This document shows, piece after piece, positions 48,921 to 57,826 of a DNA stretch of 64,000 bases. This DNA is from Lentzea xinjiangensis (GTDB lineage: Bacteria; Actinomycetota; Actinomycetes; Mycobacteriales; Pseudonocardiaceae), in assembly GCF_900110955.1 (NCBI RefSeq), contig NZ_FOFR01000025.1:1-64000 (forward strand), read 5' to 3'. Position 1 is the first letter of the stretch. Each line of letters opens with the position of its first letter. The position numbers and the translations under genes are program-made. The notes beneath the pieces were generated by a model, which had not been told where the DNA came from, searched no databases, and saw only the letters and a program-made list of their open reading frames with translations.

Positions 48921-49844
48921 ATGTTGCGCTCCAGCCTCCTCCTGGCGTCCCGCAGCGCGGGCGCCCGCAAGCTCGTCGAGTCGACGCCGCTGACCCGGCC
49001 CGTCGTCGAGCGGTTCGTCGCCGGCGCCGACGTCTCCTCCGCGATCCGCGCGACCGCCGAGGTGCTCGGCGACGGACGCCTCGTGACGCTCGACCACCTC
49101 GGTGAGGACACCGTCGAGCAGTCGCAGGCCGATGCCACCGTCGAGGCGTACCTGACGCTGCTGGCGCAACTGGAGTCGCACGGGCTGACGCGGGGCGCCG
49201 AGGTGTCGGTCAAGCTGTCCGCGGTCGGCCAGTCGCTGCCGGTGGACGGCGAGAAGATCGCGCTGGAGAACGCCCGGCGGATCTGCGCGGCGGCCGCCGT
49301 GGTCGGCACGACCGTGACGCTGGACATGGAGGACCACACCACCACGGACTCCACGCTGAGCATCCTGCGCGAGCTGCGGGTGGACTTCCCGTGGGTGGGC
49401 GCGGTCCTGCAGGCCTACCTCCGCCGCACCGAGCAGGACTGCCGCGATCTGGCGCACTCCGGTTCGCGCGTGCGGCTGTGCAAGGGCGCCTACCAGGAGC
49501 CCGCTTCCGTTGCGTACCAGGACAAGCACGACGTCGACCTGTCGTACGTGCGCTGCCTGAAGATCCTCATGGAGGGTCAGGGCTACCCGATGGTCGCCTC
49601 GCACGACCCGCGCCTGATCGCGATCGCCGCCGACCTTGCGTCCGCGCGCTCGAAGGACACCTACGAGTTCCAGATGCTGTACGGCATCCGGCCCGAGGAG
49701 CAGAAGCGCATCGCGGCCCAGGGCAACCGCATGCGCGTCTACGTCCCGTACGGCGACGAGTGGTACGGCTACTTCATGCGTCGTCTGGCGGAGCGTCCGG
49801 CCAACGTGGCGTTCTTCGCGCGGTCGCTGCTCACGACCAGCTGA
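48921..49844 (+). CDS. Proline dehydrogenase (monofunctional)
   Basis: A 307-residue FAD enzyme with the PRODH barrel. Diagnostic blocks are GAEVSVKLSAVG near 93, TVTLDMEDHT near 132, LQAYLRRTEQD near 165, VRLCKGAYQEP near 185, MVASHDPR and the FAD-contacting YEFQMLYGIRPE near 252. It oxidises proline to P5C at the membrane face, feeding the P5C dehydrogenase encoded just upstream. GAGG lies 9 nt before ATG. It shares 14 bp with the convergent STAND gene. Confidence 0.96.
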   Translation: MLRSSLLLASRSAGARKLVESTPLTRPVVERFVAGADVSSAIRATAEVLGDGRLVTLDHLGEDTVEQSQADATVEAYLTLLAQLESHGLTRGAEVSVKLSAVGQSLPVDGEKIALENARRICAAAAVVGTTVTLDMEDHTTTDSTLSILRELRVDFPWVGAVLQAYLRRTEQDCRDLAHSGSRVRLCKGAYQEPASVAYQDKHDVDLSYVRCLKILMEGQGYPMVASHDPRLIAIAADLASARSKDTYEFQMLYGIRPEEQKRIAAQGNRMRVYVPYGDEWYGYFMRRLAERPANVAFFARSLLTTS

Positions 49845-52257
49845 GCGCTCGTTCCGCTTCCTCGACCGCCTCCAGGGCGAACTCCAGCTTGGCGTCGTCG
49901 CCCACCTCGCGTGCGATCCGCACCGCGCGGTGGGCGAGCTGGAGCGCCTTGGCGGGCTCGTGCCCCGACTCCGCGCACAGCCGGCCGTAGATCGTCAGCG
50001 CGTCGGCGTAGCCGGGCTGCCGGTCCAGGTCCAGCCCCGTCAGGTGCCACAGCACCACCGCGGCGTGCGCGGTGTTCCTCGCCTCGTCCTTGCGCTCGGC
50101 GCCACGCAGCCGGCACGCGTGCTGCTGGAGGGCCGCGGGGTACGCCGCCGGCGGCGTCTTCGCCATCAGCGCGCGCCACACGTCGACCGCGAGCTCGGAC
50201 ATCCGCAGCGCCCGGACGTGGTGGTCCGATTCGGACAGTGCACGGGCCGTGGACTGCAGGACCGGCGCCAGTTTCGCGCCGGAGAAGTCGACGAGCTGGG
50301 TCGGCAGGCGGTGGCAGAGGTCGAGGCACTCGTCGGCGGTGGCGAGCGCCCGGTCGTCGCGGGCGTGCAGGAGCTGCTGCTCGACCAGGGCCGCGAGCGC
50401 CATCGCGAGGTCCGCCTGGTTCCAGACGAGGTCCTCGGCGACCAGTTCCCGGTACACCTCGACGGCTTCCTGGGCCGCGTCGAGGTCGTCGGCGATCTCG
50501 GCCAGGGTGAGCAGCGCGGTGCCCAGCCCCTTGCGGTTCCCCGTCTCGCGCCACACCAGCACGGCCTCCCGCGCGGTCAGCTCGGCGTCCAGGCCCCCTG
50601 CCAGCTCGCGCAGCGCCCGGCTGTGCCGCGTCAGCGCGTCGGCGAGCTCGGCGCGGAACGTCTCGGGGTTCACGACGGCGAGCCGGCGCAGGAGGTCGAT
50701 CGCTTCCCTGACCGTCTCGCTCGCGGCCTCCGCCCTGCCCAGGTCGAGGAGCAGGGTGGCGGCCGCGACGAGGTTGCGGGCGAACTCCGGTTCGAAGCGC
50801 GGGTCCTCGAGCGCGAGCACCCGCCAGTTCGCGACGGAGAGCTGCATCGAGTCGGCGGCGTGCTGCTTCTGCCCCTCGGCGAGGAACCGGCGGGCCAGCG
50901 CGGCGGCGACGCGGGCGAAGTCGGCGCGGAACAGCGCGGGGTGGTCCTTCGCGAGCTCCTGGTAGAGCAGGGTGGCGCGGCTGATGGCGGTCATCGCCGC
51001 CTCGTGGCGGCCCAGTGACTGGTAGCGGTAGCTGATCTGCTCCAGGGCGGAGGCGAGCTGCGGGGTGGTCTCCGGGTCGTCGAGCGCGATCTCGTGCCAG
51101 AGGGCGATCGCCTCCTCCGAGACGGTCAGCGCCTCCTCGCGCCGGTGCGCGTTGATCAGCCTCAGGCCCAGGTCCCCCAGCGCGTCCGCGAGCAGCGGGC
51201 GGTTCTCCGGGTCCTGCCGGACGAGCTCGCGGTAGCACCCGACCTCCTGCCGGGAGGCCTCGACGGACTCCTCGCGCAGACCGCACACCATCGTGCGGGC
51301 GCTGAGCACGCCGTACATCTCGGCGCGGTCGAGGGTGCTCTCGGCGCGTTCGACCAGCCGCCGGGTGAGCATCGACGGGATGGCGTCGACGGCGAAGCGC
51401 TCGTCGCGCAGGACGTGCCGGGCGATGTGGTCGAGAGTGGCGAACGACCCGATCTCCGCGGCGGTGCGGAGGCTGTCGCGGGCCATACCGGGCACGACCT
51501 CCGGGTCGGCGGCGATGAGCTCGTCGAGCCGCGGGCGCAGGTGCGGCCACCTCACCGCGGCACGGGCGAGCAGGTCGGGGTCCGGCGTGTCCGGGGTGGC
51601 CACCGCGAGGTGGTCCTCGGCGAGACGGCCCTGCTCCGGCCCGTCGCCGTCCTGGAGGAGCCGGCGGACGAGCTGCGTGCGGTTCACGTCGCACGGGTGG
51701 CCGCGCACCGCGGTCAGCGCGGCGAGGTGCAGGTCCAGGACGGTCTCCTGCGCGATGTTCGGCGGTGGCTCGTCCGGCGCGGCGACGGCGAGCCGCTCGG
51801 CGAAGTGCCGGCAGGCCAGGGCGAACGACTCGGCGCGGTCGGCGAGCGTCGGGGCCAGCGCGAGGTCGGTGACCTCGTGGTCGAAGTCCGCGACGCGCTG
51901 GCGGGTGGAGGACCACCACCAGCCCGTCGTCCTCGCCGCGAGCAGCACCCGCGTGCGCGCCGGTCCGTCGCGCAGCGTGTCCTGCAGCAGCCCGAAGACG
52001 GTCTCCCAGTCGAGGCGGTCGGCGTCGTCGACCAGCACCAGCCTGCCGTGGGCCTCGTCGTCCCAGTGCTCCTGCCGGAAGTGCCGGAGCAACCTGGTCT
52101 TGCCCGCGCCCGCCGGGGCGTGCACCAGCAGGGACGCCTGCGGCGCGGGACCGTCGCGCCAATGCGTGAGCAGTCGCAGTTCGGATTCCCTGCCGTGAAA
52201 GGGGACCACCTGGTGGGTGGGATCCAGCAGCACGGCGACGCTGGGTGCTCGGTCCAC
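49831..52257 (-). CDS. STAND-type ATPase with tandem TPR-like repeats
   Basis: An 808-residue protein. N-terminal PFHGRESELRLLTHW is followed by Walker A VHAPAGAGKTRLLRHF (near 47) and Walker B RLVLVDDADRL, then a helical arm. From about 330 to 800 there are roughly ten 45-50-residue helical units with signatures such as RPLLADALGDLGLRLINAHRREEALTVSEEAIALWHEIA. The unit length is longer than classic 34-residue TPRs. There is no DNA-binding or effector domain and no RHIM-like motif. Starts with GTG and is divergent from the polymerase gene. Partner unknown. Confidence 0.85.
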   Translation of the reverse strand: MDRAPSVAVLLDPTHQVVPFHGRESELRLLTHWRDGPAPQASLLVHAPAGAGKTRLLRHFRQEHWDDEAHGRLVLVDDADRLDWETVFGLLQDTLRDGPARTRVLLAARTTGWWWSSTRQRVADFDHEVTDLALAPTLADRAESFALACRHFAERLAVAAPDEPPPNIAQETVLDLHLAALTAVRGHPCDVNRTQLVRRLLQDGDGPEQGRLAEDHLAVATPDTPDPDLLARAAVRWPHLRPRLDELIAADPEVVPGMARDSLRTAAEIGSFATLDHIARHVLRDERFAVDAIPSMLTRRLVERAESTLDRAEMYGVLSARTMVCGLREESVEASRQEVGCYRELVRQDPENRPLLADALGDLGLRLINAHRREEALTVSEEAIALWHEIALDDPETTPQLASALEQISYRYQSLGRHEAAMTAISRATLLYQELAKDHPALFRADFARVAAALARRFLAEGQKQHAADSMQLSVANWRVLALEDPRFEPEFARNLVAAATLLLDLGRAEAASETVREAIDLLRRLAVVNPETFRAELADALTRHSRALRELAGGLDAELTAREAVLVWRETGNRKGLGTALLTLAEIADDLDAAQEAVEVYRELVAEDLVWNQADLAMALAALVEQQLLHARDDRALATADECLDLCHRLPTQLVDFSGAKLAPVLQSTARALSESDHHVRALRMSELAVDVWRALMAKTPPAAYPAALQQHACRLRGAERKDEARNTAHAAVVLWHLTGLDLDRQPGYADALTIYGRLCAESGHEPAKALQLAHRAVRIAREVGDDAKLEFALEAVEEAERALSWS

Positions 52258-52433
52258 GGCTTCATACTCGGCCGACCGTCAGCCCAGCGACAGGAAGACC
52301 ACACCATCGTGGGCTTTTCCGTTTTTCCTTCACTCCTTTGCTGTGCAGCTTGGAGATCCTCCCACCGCCCTGCGTCGGCCCGGGCTTTCAGCCTGGACTG
52401 AAAGTGTCAGACCCGACCGGCACAATCAGGGGC

Positions 52434-54077
52434 GTGCTGGTCGCCCTCGTCCCGGAAGCGGACGGCGCGGGCCGGTGGCAGGAGCTGCACGACGACGGGA
52501 CACCGGCGGGTCCCGCGATGACGGCCTCGCCCCTGGCTCCCGCCGTCGCGGCGCTGGAGCGCGCCCACCGGCCGCGGTGGGTGTGGGCGGACACCGCGGA
52601 GGTCTACCCGGCGCTGCTGGCCTCCGGCGTGCGGGTCGACCGGTGCTGGGACGTGCACCTGACCGAGGCGTTGCTGCTCGGCGCCGAGGGCAGGCACCGG
52701 GAGCCGCGCGAGCTGCCGGCGGCGCTGGCCCGCGAGCTGGGGCTGCCCGCGCCGGCCGACGCCGGGCCGCGCAAGAAGGACGACGAGCTGACGCTCTTCG
52801 ACCCGGAGCCGGTGGTGCTGCCGGGCGGCACGGACGAGCTGGCCGCCCTGTCCCTGGTCTACCGCGCCCAGCAGCGGAACCCGGCGCTGGGCCTGTTGAT
52901 CGCGGCGGAGTCGGCGTCGGCGCTGGCGGCCGCGGAGATGACGCACCACGGCCTGCCGTGGCGGGAGGACGTGCACCTGCGGATCCTCGAGGAGGTGCTC
53001 GGGCCTCGTCCCGCGCCCGGCGCGCGGCCGAAGTTGTTGCAGGACTTGGCGGACCAGGTCCAGGAGGCGCTCGGCGGCCGCGAGCTCAACCCGGACGCGC
53101 CGGCCGGCATCGTGCGGGCGTTCGCCCGCGCGGGCATCGACGTGCCGTCCGCGCGGCGGTGGGTGCTGAAGAAGGTCGACCACCCCGCCGTGGCACCGTT
53201 GCTGGACTACAAGGAACGCGCACGGCTGTGGGTGGCGCACGGCTGGTCGTGGCTCGACACGTGGGTTTCCGACGGACGGTTCCGCCCCGACTACGTCGTC
53301 GGTGGTGTGGTGTCCGGTCGGTGGGCGTCGCGCGGCGGTGCGGCGCTGCAGATCCCCCGGCTGCTGCGCAGAGCCGTGGTGGCGGACGAGGGCTGGTGCC
53401 TCGTCGCGGCCGACGCCTCACAGCTCGAACCGCGCATCCTGGCCGCGCTGTCGGAGGACGCACGGCTGATGGAGGTCTGTGGCGACGACGACCTGTACGC
53501 GGCGCTGGCGGAGGACTCGTTCAAGGGCGAGCGCCCGCGCGCCAAGATCGCGATGCTGTCGGCGATGTACGGCGGCACGGCGGGCGAGGCCGGCCCGCTG
53601 CTCGCCGTGCTGCGCAAGAGGTTCCCCGTCGCCGTCGGCTACGTGGAGGCGGCGGCGCAGGCAGGCGAACAGGGCCGGATGGTGCGCACCCGGCTCGGCC
53701 GCACCTCACCCGCCCCCTCCCAGGCGTGGCAGGAACTGACCGGCGGCGCGGACGACGCGGGCGAGGTGTCGAGCTCGTCGCGGCGGGCGGCGCGCAACTG
53801 GGGCCGCTTCACCCGCAACTTCGTGGTGCAGGGCAGTGCGGCGGACTGGACGGCGGCGCTGCTGGGCGTGCTGCGCACCCGGTTGCCGGTGAACGCGCAC
53901 CTGGTGTTCTTCCAGCACGACGAAGTGCTCGTGCACTGCCCCCGCGCGGACGCCGACGCCGTGATCGAGGCCATCGCCTCCGCCGGGCGCGAGGCGACCC
54001 GGTTGCTGTTCGGCGAGACGCCGGTGCGGTTCCCGATGAACGCGGTGCCCGTGGAGTGCTACGCGGACGCGAAGTAG
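52434..54077 (+). CDS. Bifunctional 3'-5' exonuclease/DNA polymerase (actinobacterial PolA-like)
   Basis: A 547-residue family-A polymerase without the 5' nuclease. N-terminal exonuclease-like part to about 170 (WVWADTAEVYPALLASGVRVDRCWDVHLTEALLL). Motif A is VAADASQLEPRILAAL, motif B RPRAKIAMLSAMYGGTAGEAG (O-helix R and K kept, no NFG), and motif C VFFQHDEVLVHCP. These deviations are characteristic of this actinobacterial group. GTG 52434 is chosen: CACAAT lies exactly 7 nt upstream. The in-frame GTG at 52404 would add ten residues. Probable role in DNA repair. Confidence 0.9.
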   Translation: MLVALVPEADGAGRWQELHDDGTPAGPAMTASPLAPAVAALERAHRPRWVWADTAEVYPALLASGVRVDRCWDVHLTEALLLGAEGRHREPRELPAALARELGLPAPADAGPRKKDDELTLFDPEPVVLPGGTDELAALSLVYRAQQRNPALGLLIAAESASALAAAEMTHHGLPWREDVHLRILEEVLGPRPAPGARPKLLQDLADQVQEALGGRELNPDAPAGIVRAFARAGIDVPSARRWVLKKVDHPAVAPLLDYKERARLWVAHGWSWLDTWVSDGRFRPDYVVGGVVSGRWASRGGAALQIPRLLRRAVVADEGWCLVAADASQLEPRILAALSEDARLMEVCGDDDLYAALAEDSFKGERPRAKIAMLSAMYGGTAGEAGPLLAVLRKRFPVAVGYVEAAAQAGEQGRMVRTRLGRTSPAPSQAWQELTGGADDAGEVSSSSRRAARNWGRFTRNFVVQGSAADWTAALLGVLRTRLPVNAHLVFFQHDEVLVHCPRADADAVIEAIASAGREATRLLFGETPVRFPMNAVPVECYADAK

Positions 54078-54202
54078 GTCCACCCGGACGACTGGTCCTA
54101 CCGCGGGCGGCGAGGTGTTCCGCCCGAAGCCGAACTGTGTCCAAACGAGACCGTTCAGGTCCTCGCACACGCTCCGGCGTTCGTCCGAACGGGCGCTTGT
54201 TC

Positions 54203-54229
54203 TTGCACCGTGAGAGCGCTCTCATAAAT
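54203..54229 (+). promoter_or_regulatory. Promoter with LacI-type operator for the GH16 gene
   Basis: TTGCAC (54203-54208), the perfect 14-bp palindrome TGAGAGCGCTCTCA (54211-54224), then ATAAAT (54224-54229). The palindrome resembles CebR/BglR operators (TGGGAGCGCTCCCA) and would block the promoter when a LacI-family repressor binds. The repressor gene is not in the immediate vicinity. Confidence 0.78.
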
Positions 54230-54262
54230 GGACTGCACCCGTGACAAGGAGGTCACTCGCGC

Positions 54263-55642
54263 ATGAGGCAACGCCGCCGCATCCTCGCGGCCACGACAGC
54301 TCTTATTGCCGCGGTACCCCTGGCGATCGCCGCCATGTCCGCCAACGCTTCGATCCCACCCCCTGCCGCGGGATGGACGCAGGTGTGGGGTGACGACTTC
54401 AACGGCCCGAACGGATCGCTGCCGTCGAGCTCCAACTGGATCTTCGACCTCGGCCACGGCTACCCAGGCGGCCCCGCCAACTGGGGCACCGGCGAGATCC
54501 AGAACTACACGAACAGCACCAACAACATCAAACTCGACGGCTCCGGCAACCTGCGCATCACCGCGTTGAAGGACGGCGCGGGCAACTGGACGTCGTCGCG
54601 CATCGAGACGCAGCGCTCGAACTTCAAGCCGGCGCCCGGCGGCAAGCTCGCCATCGAGGGCCGCATCCAGATGCCGAACGTCACCGGCCAGGCCGCGCTG
54701 GGCTACTGGCCCGCGTTCTGGGCGCTGGGCTCGCCGTTCCGCGGCAACTACTGGAACTGGCCCGGCATCGGCGAGTTCGACGTGATGGAGAACGTCAACG
54801 GCATCAACTCCGTGTGGGGCGTGCTGCACTGCGACGTCGCTCCCGGCGGTGCCTGCAACGAGTTCACCGGCATCGGCAACTCGCGCGTGTGCCCCGGCGC
54901 CTCCTGCCAGTCGGCGTTCCACACGTACCGCTTCGAGTGGGACGACGCCGAGAAGAGCTTCAAGTGGTTCGTCGACGGCCAGCACTACCACACCGTCACG
55001 CAGGCTCAGCTCGGCGCGGGTGTGTGGGACCGCATGACCTCGCACGCCGGGTACTTCATCCTGCTGAACCTGGCGATGGGTGGCGCGTTCCCGAACGCGC
55101 TGAACAACAACCAGCCGACCCCTGTCGCGGCCACTCAGTCCGGGCATTCCATGGTCGTGGACTACGTGGCCGTCTACACGGCTGGTGGCGGTTCCACCAC
55201 TCCCCCGACCACCACGACGACGTCGAACCCCGGCGGCGGGGGTTCCGCGTACAGCGAGCTGCAGGCCGAGAACGCCTCCGAGCGCTCCGGCGGCTCCGTC
55301 GCTCCGGCCGAGGGCGGCTCCGGCGTCCACCAGATCGCGAACGGCGGCTACCTCAAGTTCTCCGGCGTGAACTTCGGTTCCGGCCCGGCCCGGCAGTTCT
55401 ACGCGCGCGTCGCCTCCGGTGCCGGCGGTGGCGTGAGCGGCCTGGTCGAGGTCCGCATCGGTTCCCGCACGGCGGCACCGGTGGGCTCGATCGCGGTGGG
55501 CAACACCGGGGGCTGGGACGCGTGGCGGACCATCCCCGCGAACATCTCGAACATCTCCGGCACCCACGACGTGTACATGACGTTCACCAGCGGGCAGCCG
55601 TCGCCTTACGTGAGCGTGAACTGGGTGAAGTTCGGGACCTGA
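54263..55642 (+). CDS. Secreted GH16 beta-glucanase with C-terminal CBM6-like module
   Basis: A 459-residue exported enzyme. Signal peptide MRQRRRILAATTALIAAVPLAIAAMSANA. The GH16 domain (about 35-310) has the catalytic GEFDVMEN with E171 (nucleophile) and E176 (acid/base). A Thr/Gly/Pro linker (about 312-330) leads to a CBM6/35-type carbohydrate module (YSELQAENASERSGG to VSVNWVKFGT). Such enzymes cut beta-1,3-glucan (laminarin, fungal wall). AAGGAGGT precedes ATG. The LacI-type operator upstream implies induction by glucan oligosaccharides. Confidence 0.96.
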   Translation: MRQRRRILAATTALIAAVPLAIAAMSANASIPPPAAGWTQVWGDDFNGPNGSLPSSSNWIFDLGHGYPGGPANWGTGEIQNYTNSTNNIKLDGSGNLRITALKDGAGNWTSSRIETQRSNFKPAPGGKLAIEGRIQMPNVTGQAALGYWPAFWALGSPFRGNYWNWPGIGEFDVMENVNGINSVWGVLHCDVAPGGACNEFTGIGNSRVCPGASCQSAFHTYRFEWDDAEKSFKWFVDGQHYHTVTQAQLGAGVWDRMTSHAGYFILLNLAMGGAFPNALNNNQPTPVAATQSGHSMVVDYVAVYTAGGGSTTPPTTTTTSNPGGGGSAYSELQAENASERSGGSVAPAEGGSGVHQIANGGYLKFSGVNFGSGPARQFYARVASGAGGGVSGLVEVRIGSRTAAPVGSIAVGNTGGWDAWRTIPANISNISGTHDVYMTFTSGQPSPYVSVNWVKFGT

Positions 55643-55674
55643 CCCCAGCTCGACGTGCCGGTGTGCCGGTCCGC

Positions 55675-55680
55675 TAGAAT
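55675..55680 (+). promoter_or_regulatory. Minus-10 box of tRNA-Val
   Basis: TAGAAT, 15 nt upstream of the mature tRNA 5' end. No clear minus-35 is seen. Confidence 0.55.
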
Positions 55681-55695
55681 CTCGTCCGTTGGCAC

Positions 55696-55767
<72 letters not shown>

Positions 55768-55769
55768 TC

Positions 55770-55808
55770 TGGCGCCGCGTTCTCCGGAACGCGGCGCCAT
55801 TTGCTTTG
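55770..55808 (+). terminator. Terminator of tRNA-Val
   Basis: TGGCGCCGCGTTC (55770-55782), 4-nt loop, GAACGCGGCGCCA (55787-55799): a perfect 13-bp stem followed by TTTGCTTT. Confidence 0.88.
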
Positions 55809-55816
55809 ATGGGCCC

Positions 55817-56458
55817 GTGTACGCCGAACGTCCCGCTCCCGCGGGTCTGGCCTGTCTCTGGACGCGCACCGCTGCGTCGGAGACCGTGCAGCGCGTCGTG
55901 CCGGACGGCTGCACCGATCTGATGTGGACTCCCGCGACCGGCGCGCTGTTCGTGGCCGGTCCGGACACGCGGGCGCAGCTCGCCAGGGTCGCGCCGGGCA
56001 CGTTGTACGGGGTCCGGTTGCCGCCCGGCGCCTTCCCGTCGGTGTTCGGGGTGCCGGCCCACGCCGTGCGGGACCAGCGGGTGCCGCTGCCGGAGCTGGT
56101 GCCCGGTGCCCGGCTGACGTCGTTCTCGGACATGGTGGCGTTCTGCGCCTCGCGGGTGGTCGTCGACCCGGCGCTGGCCGCGACGGCGTCGTTGCTGCGA
56201 TCTGCCGACGTGGCCTCGGCGGCGTGGGAGATCGGGCTCAGCTCCCGTCAGCTGCGGCGGCGGTGCCTGGACGCGTTCGGCTATCCGCCCAAGGTGCTGC
56301 AGCGGGTGCTGCGCTTCGACGCCGCGCTGCGCCTGGCGTGGCGCGGGCTGCCGTTCGCCGCCGTCGCCGCCGAGGCGGGCTACGCGGACCAGGCGCACCT
56401 GGCCCGCGAGGTGCGGGCGATGGCGGGCGTGCCGCTCGGTCAGCTGATCCGGCCGTGA
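55817..56458 (+). CDS. AraC-type helix-turn-helix regulator
   Basis: A 213-residue regulator. The N-terminal sensor (about 1-115) includes VVPDGCTDLMWTP and VRLPPGAFPSVFGVPAHAVRDQRVPL, the DUF6597-like domain common to short AraC regulators. The C-terminal HTH_18 (about 125-213) shows AAWEIGLSSRQLRRRCLDAFGYPPKVLQRVLRF and AAVAAEAGYADQAHLAREVRAMAG. The GTG at 55817 lies directly behind the tRNA-Val terminator. Target unknown; no divergent partner. Confidence 0.88.
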   Translation: MYAERPAPAGLACLWTRTAASETVQRVVPDGCTDLMWTPATGALFVAGPDTRAQLARVAPGTLYGVRLPPGAFPSVFGVPAHAVRDQRVPLPELVPGARLTSFSDMVAFCASRVVVDPALAATASLLRSADVASAAWEIGLSSRQLRRRCLDAFGYPPKVLQRVLRFDAALRLAWRGLPFAAVAAEAGYADQAHLAREVRAMAGVPLGQLIRP

Positions 56459-57267
56459 CGGCGGAGGGCCAGCAACGCCTCGACCGTGGCGATCGAGCGC
56501 CACTCGTAGCGGGCGATGGGCGTGAAGGCGGGGAAGGCCACGGTCCAGCCGCCGTCCTCCTGCTGGCCGCGTTCGAGCTCGTCGAGGTCCTCGCTCAGCT
56601 CGTCGTCGGTGAACCACCGGCGGGCGAGACCGGTGGGCGTCCGCGCGTACTCGTGCGGGTGCAGGCCCTCACCCTCCGCGTAGCCCTCGGTGCTCTGCTC
56701 CAGGTGCCCGAGCTTCGCGGCGGCCGGCTCGGCGCGGGCGCGGTCGGGCACCTCGTCCAGGAACATCACCGCGGCCCGCAGCTCGTACGGGTGGGTCCGG
56801 CCGAGTGCCTCGACCTGCTGCCAGCAGTACGCCGTGGCCCGGTCGAGCCAGGGGTGCGTGATCTTCAGGGCGTGCAGGGCGGCGGCGATCTGAGCGGTGA
56901 GGAGGAGTCCGCCCCGGTCGTCGGCGGTGACCCACGGCGCCATCGGGTGCCCCTTGGAGGTGGACATCCCGAACGGGACGCTGCCGTCGGGACAGGTCTT
57001 CTCCAGCCAGGCCAGCACCGGTTCGGCGGGTTCGGGGGCGTTGACCTCGACGAACATCTGCAACGCGCGCAGGGCGTGCAGCGGCTGGCTGGTGGGGCCG
57101 CGGTGGTCGGGCTCGAGTGCGTGGCCGTACCCGCCGTCGTCGTTGCGGTAGGCCAGCACCGCCTGGACCACCGCCTGGGCACTCCCGCCGTCGAAGGCGT
57201 GCTCGAACCAGCGTTGCTCCAGCGTGCGGGCGTTGAGCCAGAGGAAGTTCCTCGCGCGTTCGATCAT
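56440..57267 (-). CDS. Alpha-toroid (prenyltransferase/cyclase-fold) protein of unknown function
   Basis: A 275-residue soluble protein. NDDGGYGHALEPDHRG, LLLTAQIAAALHALKITHPW and RGQQEDGGWTVAFPAFTP are QW-like repeats of the alpha/alpha-barrel seen in terpene cyclases and related proteins. The catalytic DxDD and prenyltransferase zinc ligands are absent, so it is probably not a cyclase. ATG 57267 has TAGGTT 6 nt upstream, the leaderless pattern. Overlaps the AraC gene tail to tail by 19 bp. Confidence 0.75.
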   Translation of the reverse strand: MIERARNFLWLNARTLEQRWFEHAFDGGSAQAVVQAVLAYRNDDGGYGHALEPDHRGPTSQPLHALRALQMFVEVNAPEPAEPVLAWLEKTCPDGSVPFGMSTSKGHPMAPWVTADDRGGLLLTAQIAAALHALKITHPWLDRATAYCWQQVEALGRTHPYELRAAVMFLDEVPDRARAEPAAAKLGHLEQSTEGYAEGEGLHPHEYARTPTGLARRWFTDDELSEDLDELERGQQEDGGWTVAFPAFTPIARYEWRSIATVEALLALRRHGRIS

Positions 57268-57414
57268 GGCCCGAACCTATGCCGGTCGGCGTGCCGGGTC
57301 TTGAACGAATCGGCCATGTGACCTGATCTGCCGGTTCGTTCGCCTTCGAGGGGAACCGCGGCTGTGTAAAAATCCTCCAACAGGGGTGTGGACTTCTGAG
57401 GGGAGCTGGCTGAG

Positions 57415-57819
57415 ATGCTGATGTTCGACGCACTCGTGCCGATCAAGGCTGCCGGAGCCGCGGCTGGTGCTGCTGCCGGAGCGGCCGCCGCGGCCGCGGG
57501 AGGCGGGACCACCAAGTTCAGCGTCGACCCCGACCAGGCCCAGAAGATGATCGACGGCCTGAAGCTCGCGGTCGAAAAGCTGACCGAGCTGCAGAAGCAG
57601 GGTCAGCTGTTGAAGCAGACGGGAGCGCCCGGTCCCGACCCCTACAGCGGCTACGCCACCCTCGCAATGCGCAAAGTCGCAGGTGACCAGCCCGGTGGCT
57701 ACATCTGGGCCAACGACGCCGCCCAGAAGGCGCTGGAGCAGACGATCAAGAACATCGAGAAGGCTCTGGCCGAGTACCGGGGCACCGACGAGGCGGCGCA
57801 GACCGCACTGAAGGGCTGA
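57415..57819 (+). CDS. Small Ala-rich helical protein of an ESX accessory operon
   Basis: A 134-residue protein. An unusual N-terminal Ala/Gly run (AAGAAAGAAAGAAAAAAGGG, residues 13-32) leads into FSVDPDQAQKMIDGLKLAVEKLTELQKQGQ and a second helix NDAAQKALEQTIKNIEKALAEY. The two-helix layout resembles WXG100/PE-like ESX partners, but there is no WXG turn. It is first in an operon with a DUF3558 lipoprotein, a PPE-like protein and EspG (gaps 5-9 bp), so a type VII secretion link is inferred. Confidence 0.75.
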   Translation: MLMFDALVPIKAAGAAAGAAAGAAAAAAGGGTTKFSVDPDQAQKMIDGLKLAVEKLTELQKQGQLLKQTGAPGPDPYSGYATLAMRKVAGDQPGGYIWANDAAQKALEQTIKNIEKALAEYRGTDEAAQTALKG

Positions 57820-57826
57820 CACGACC

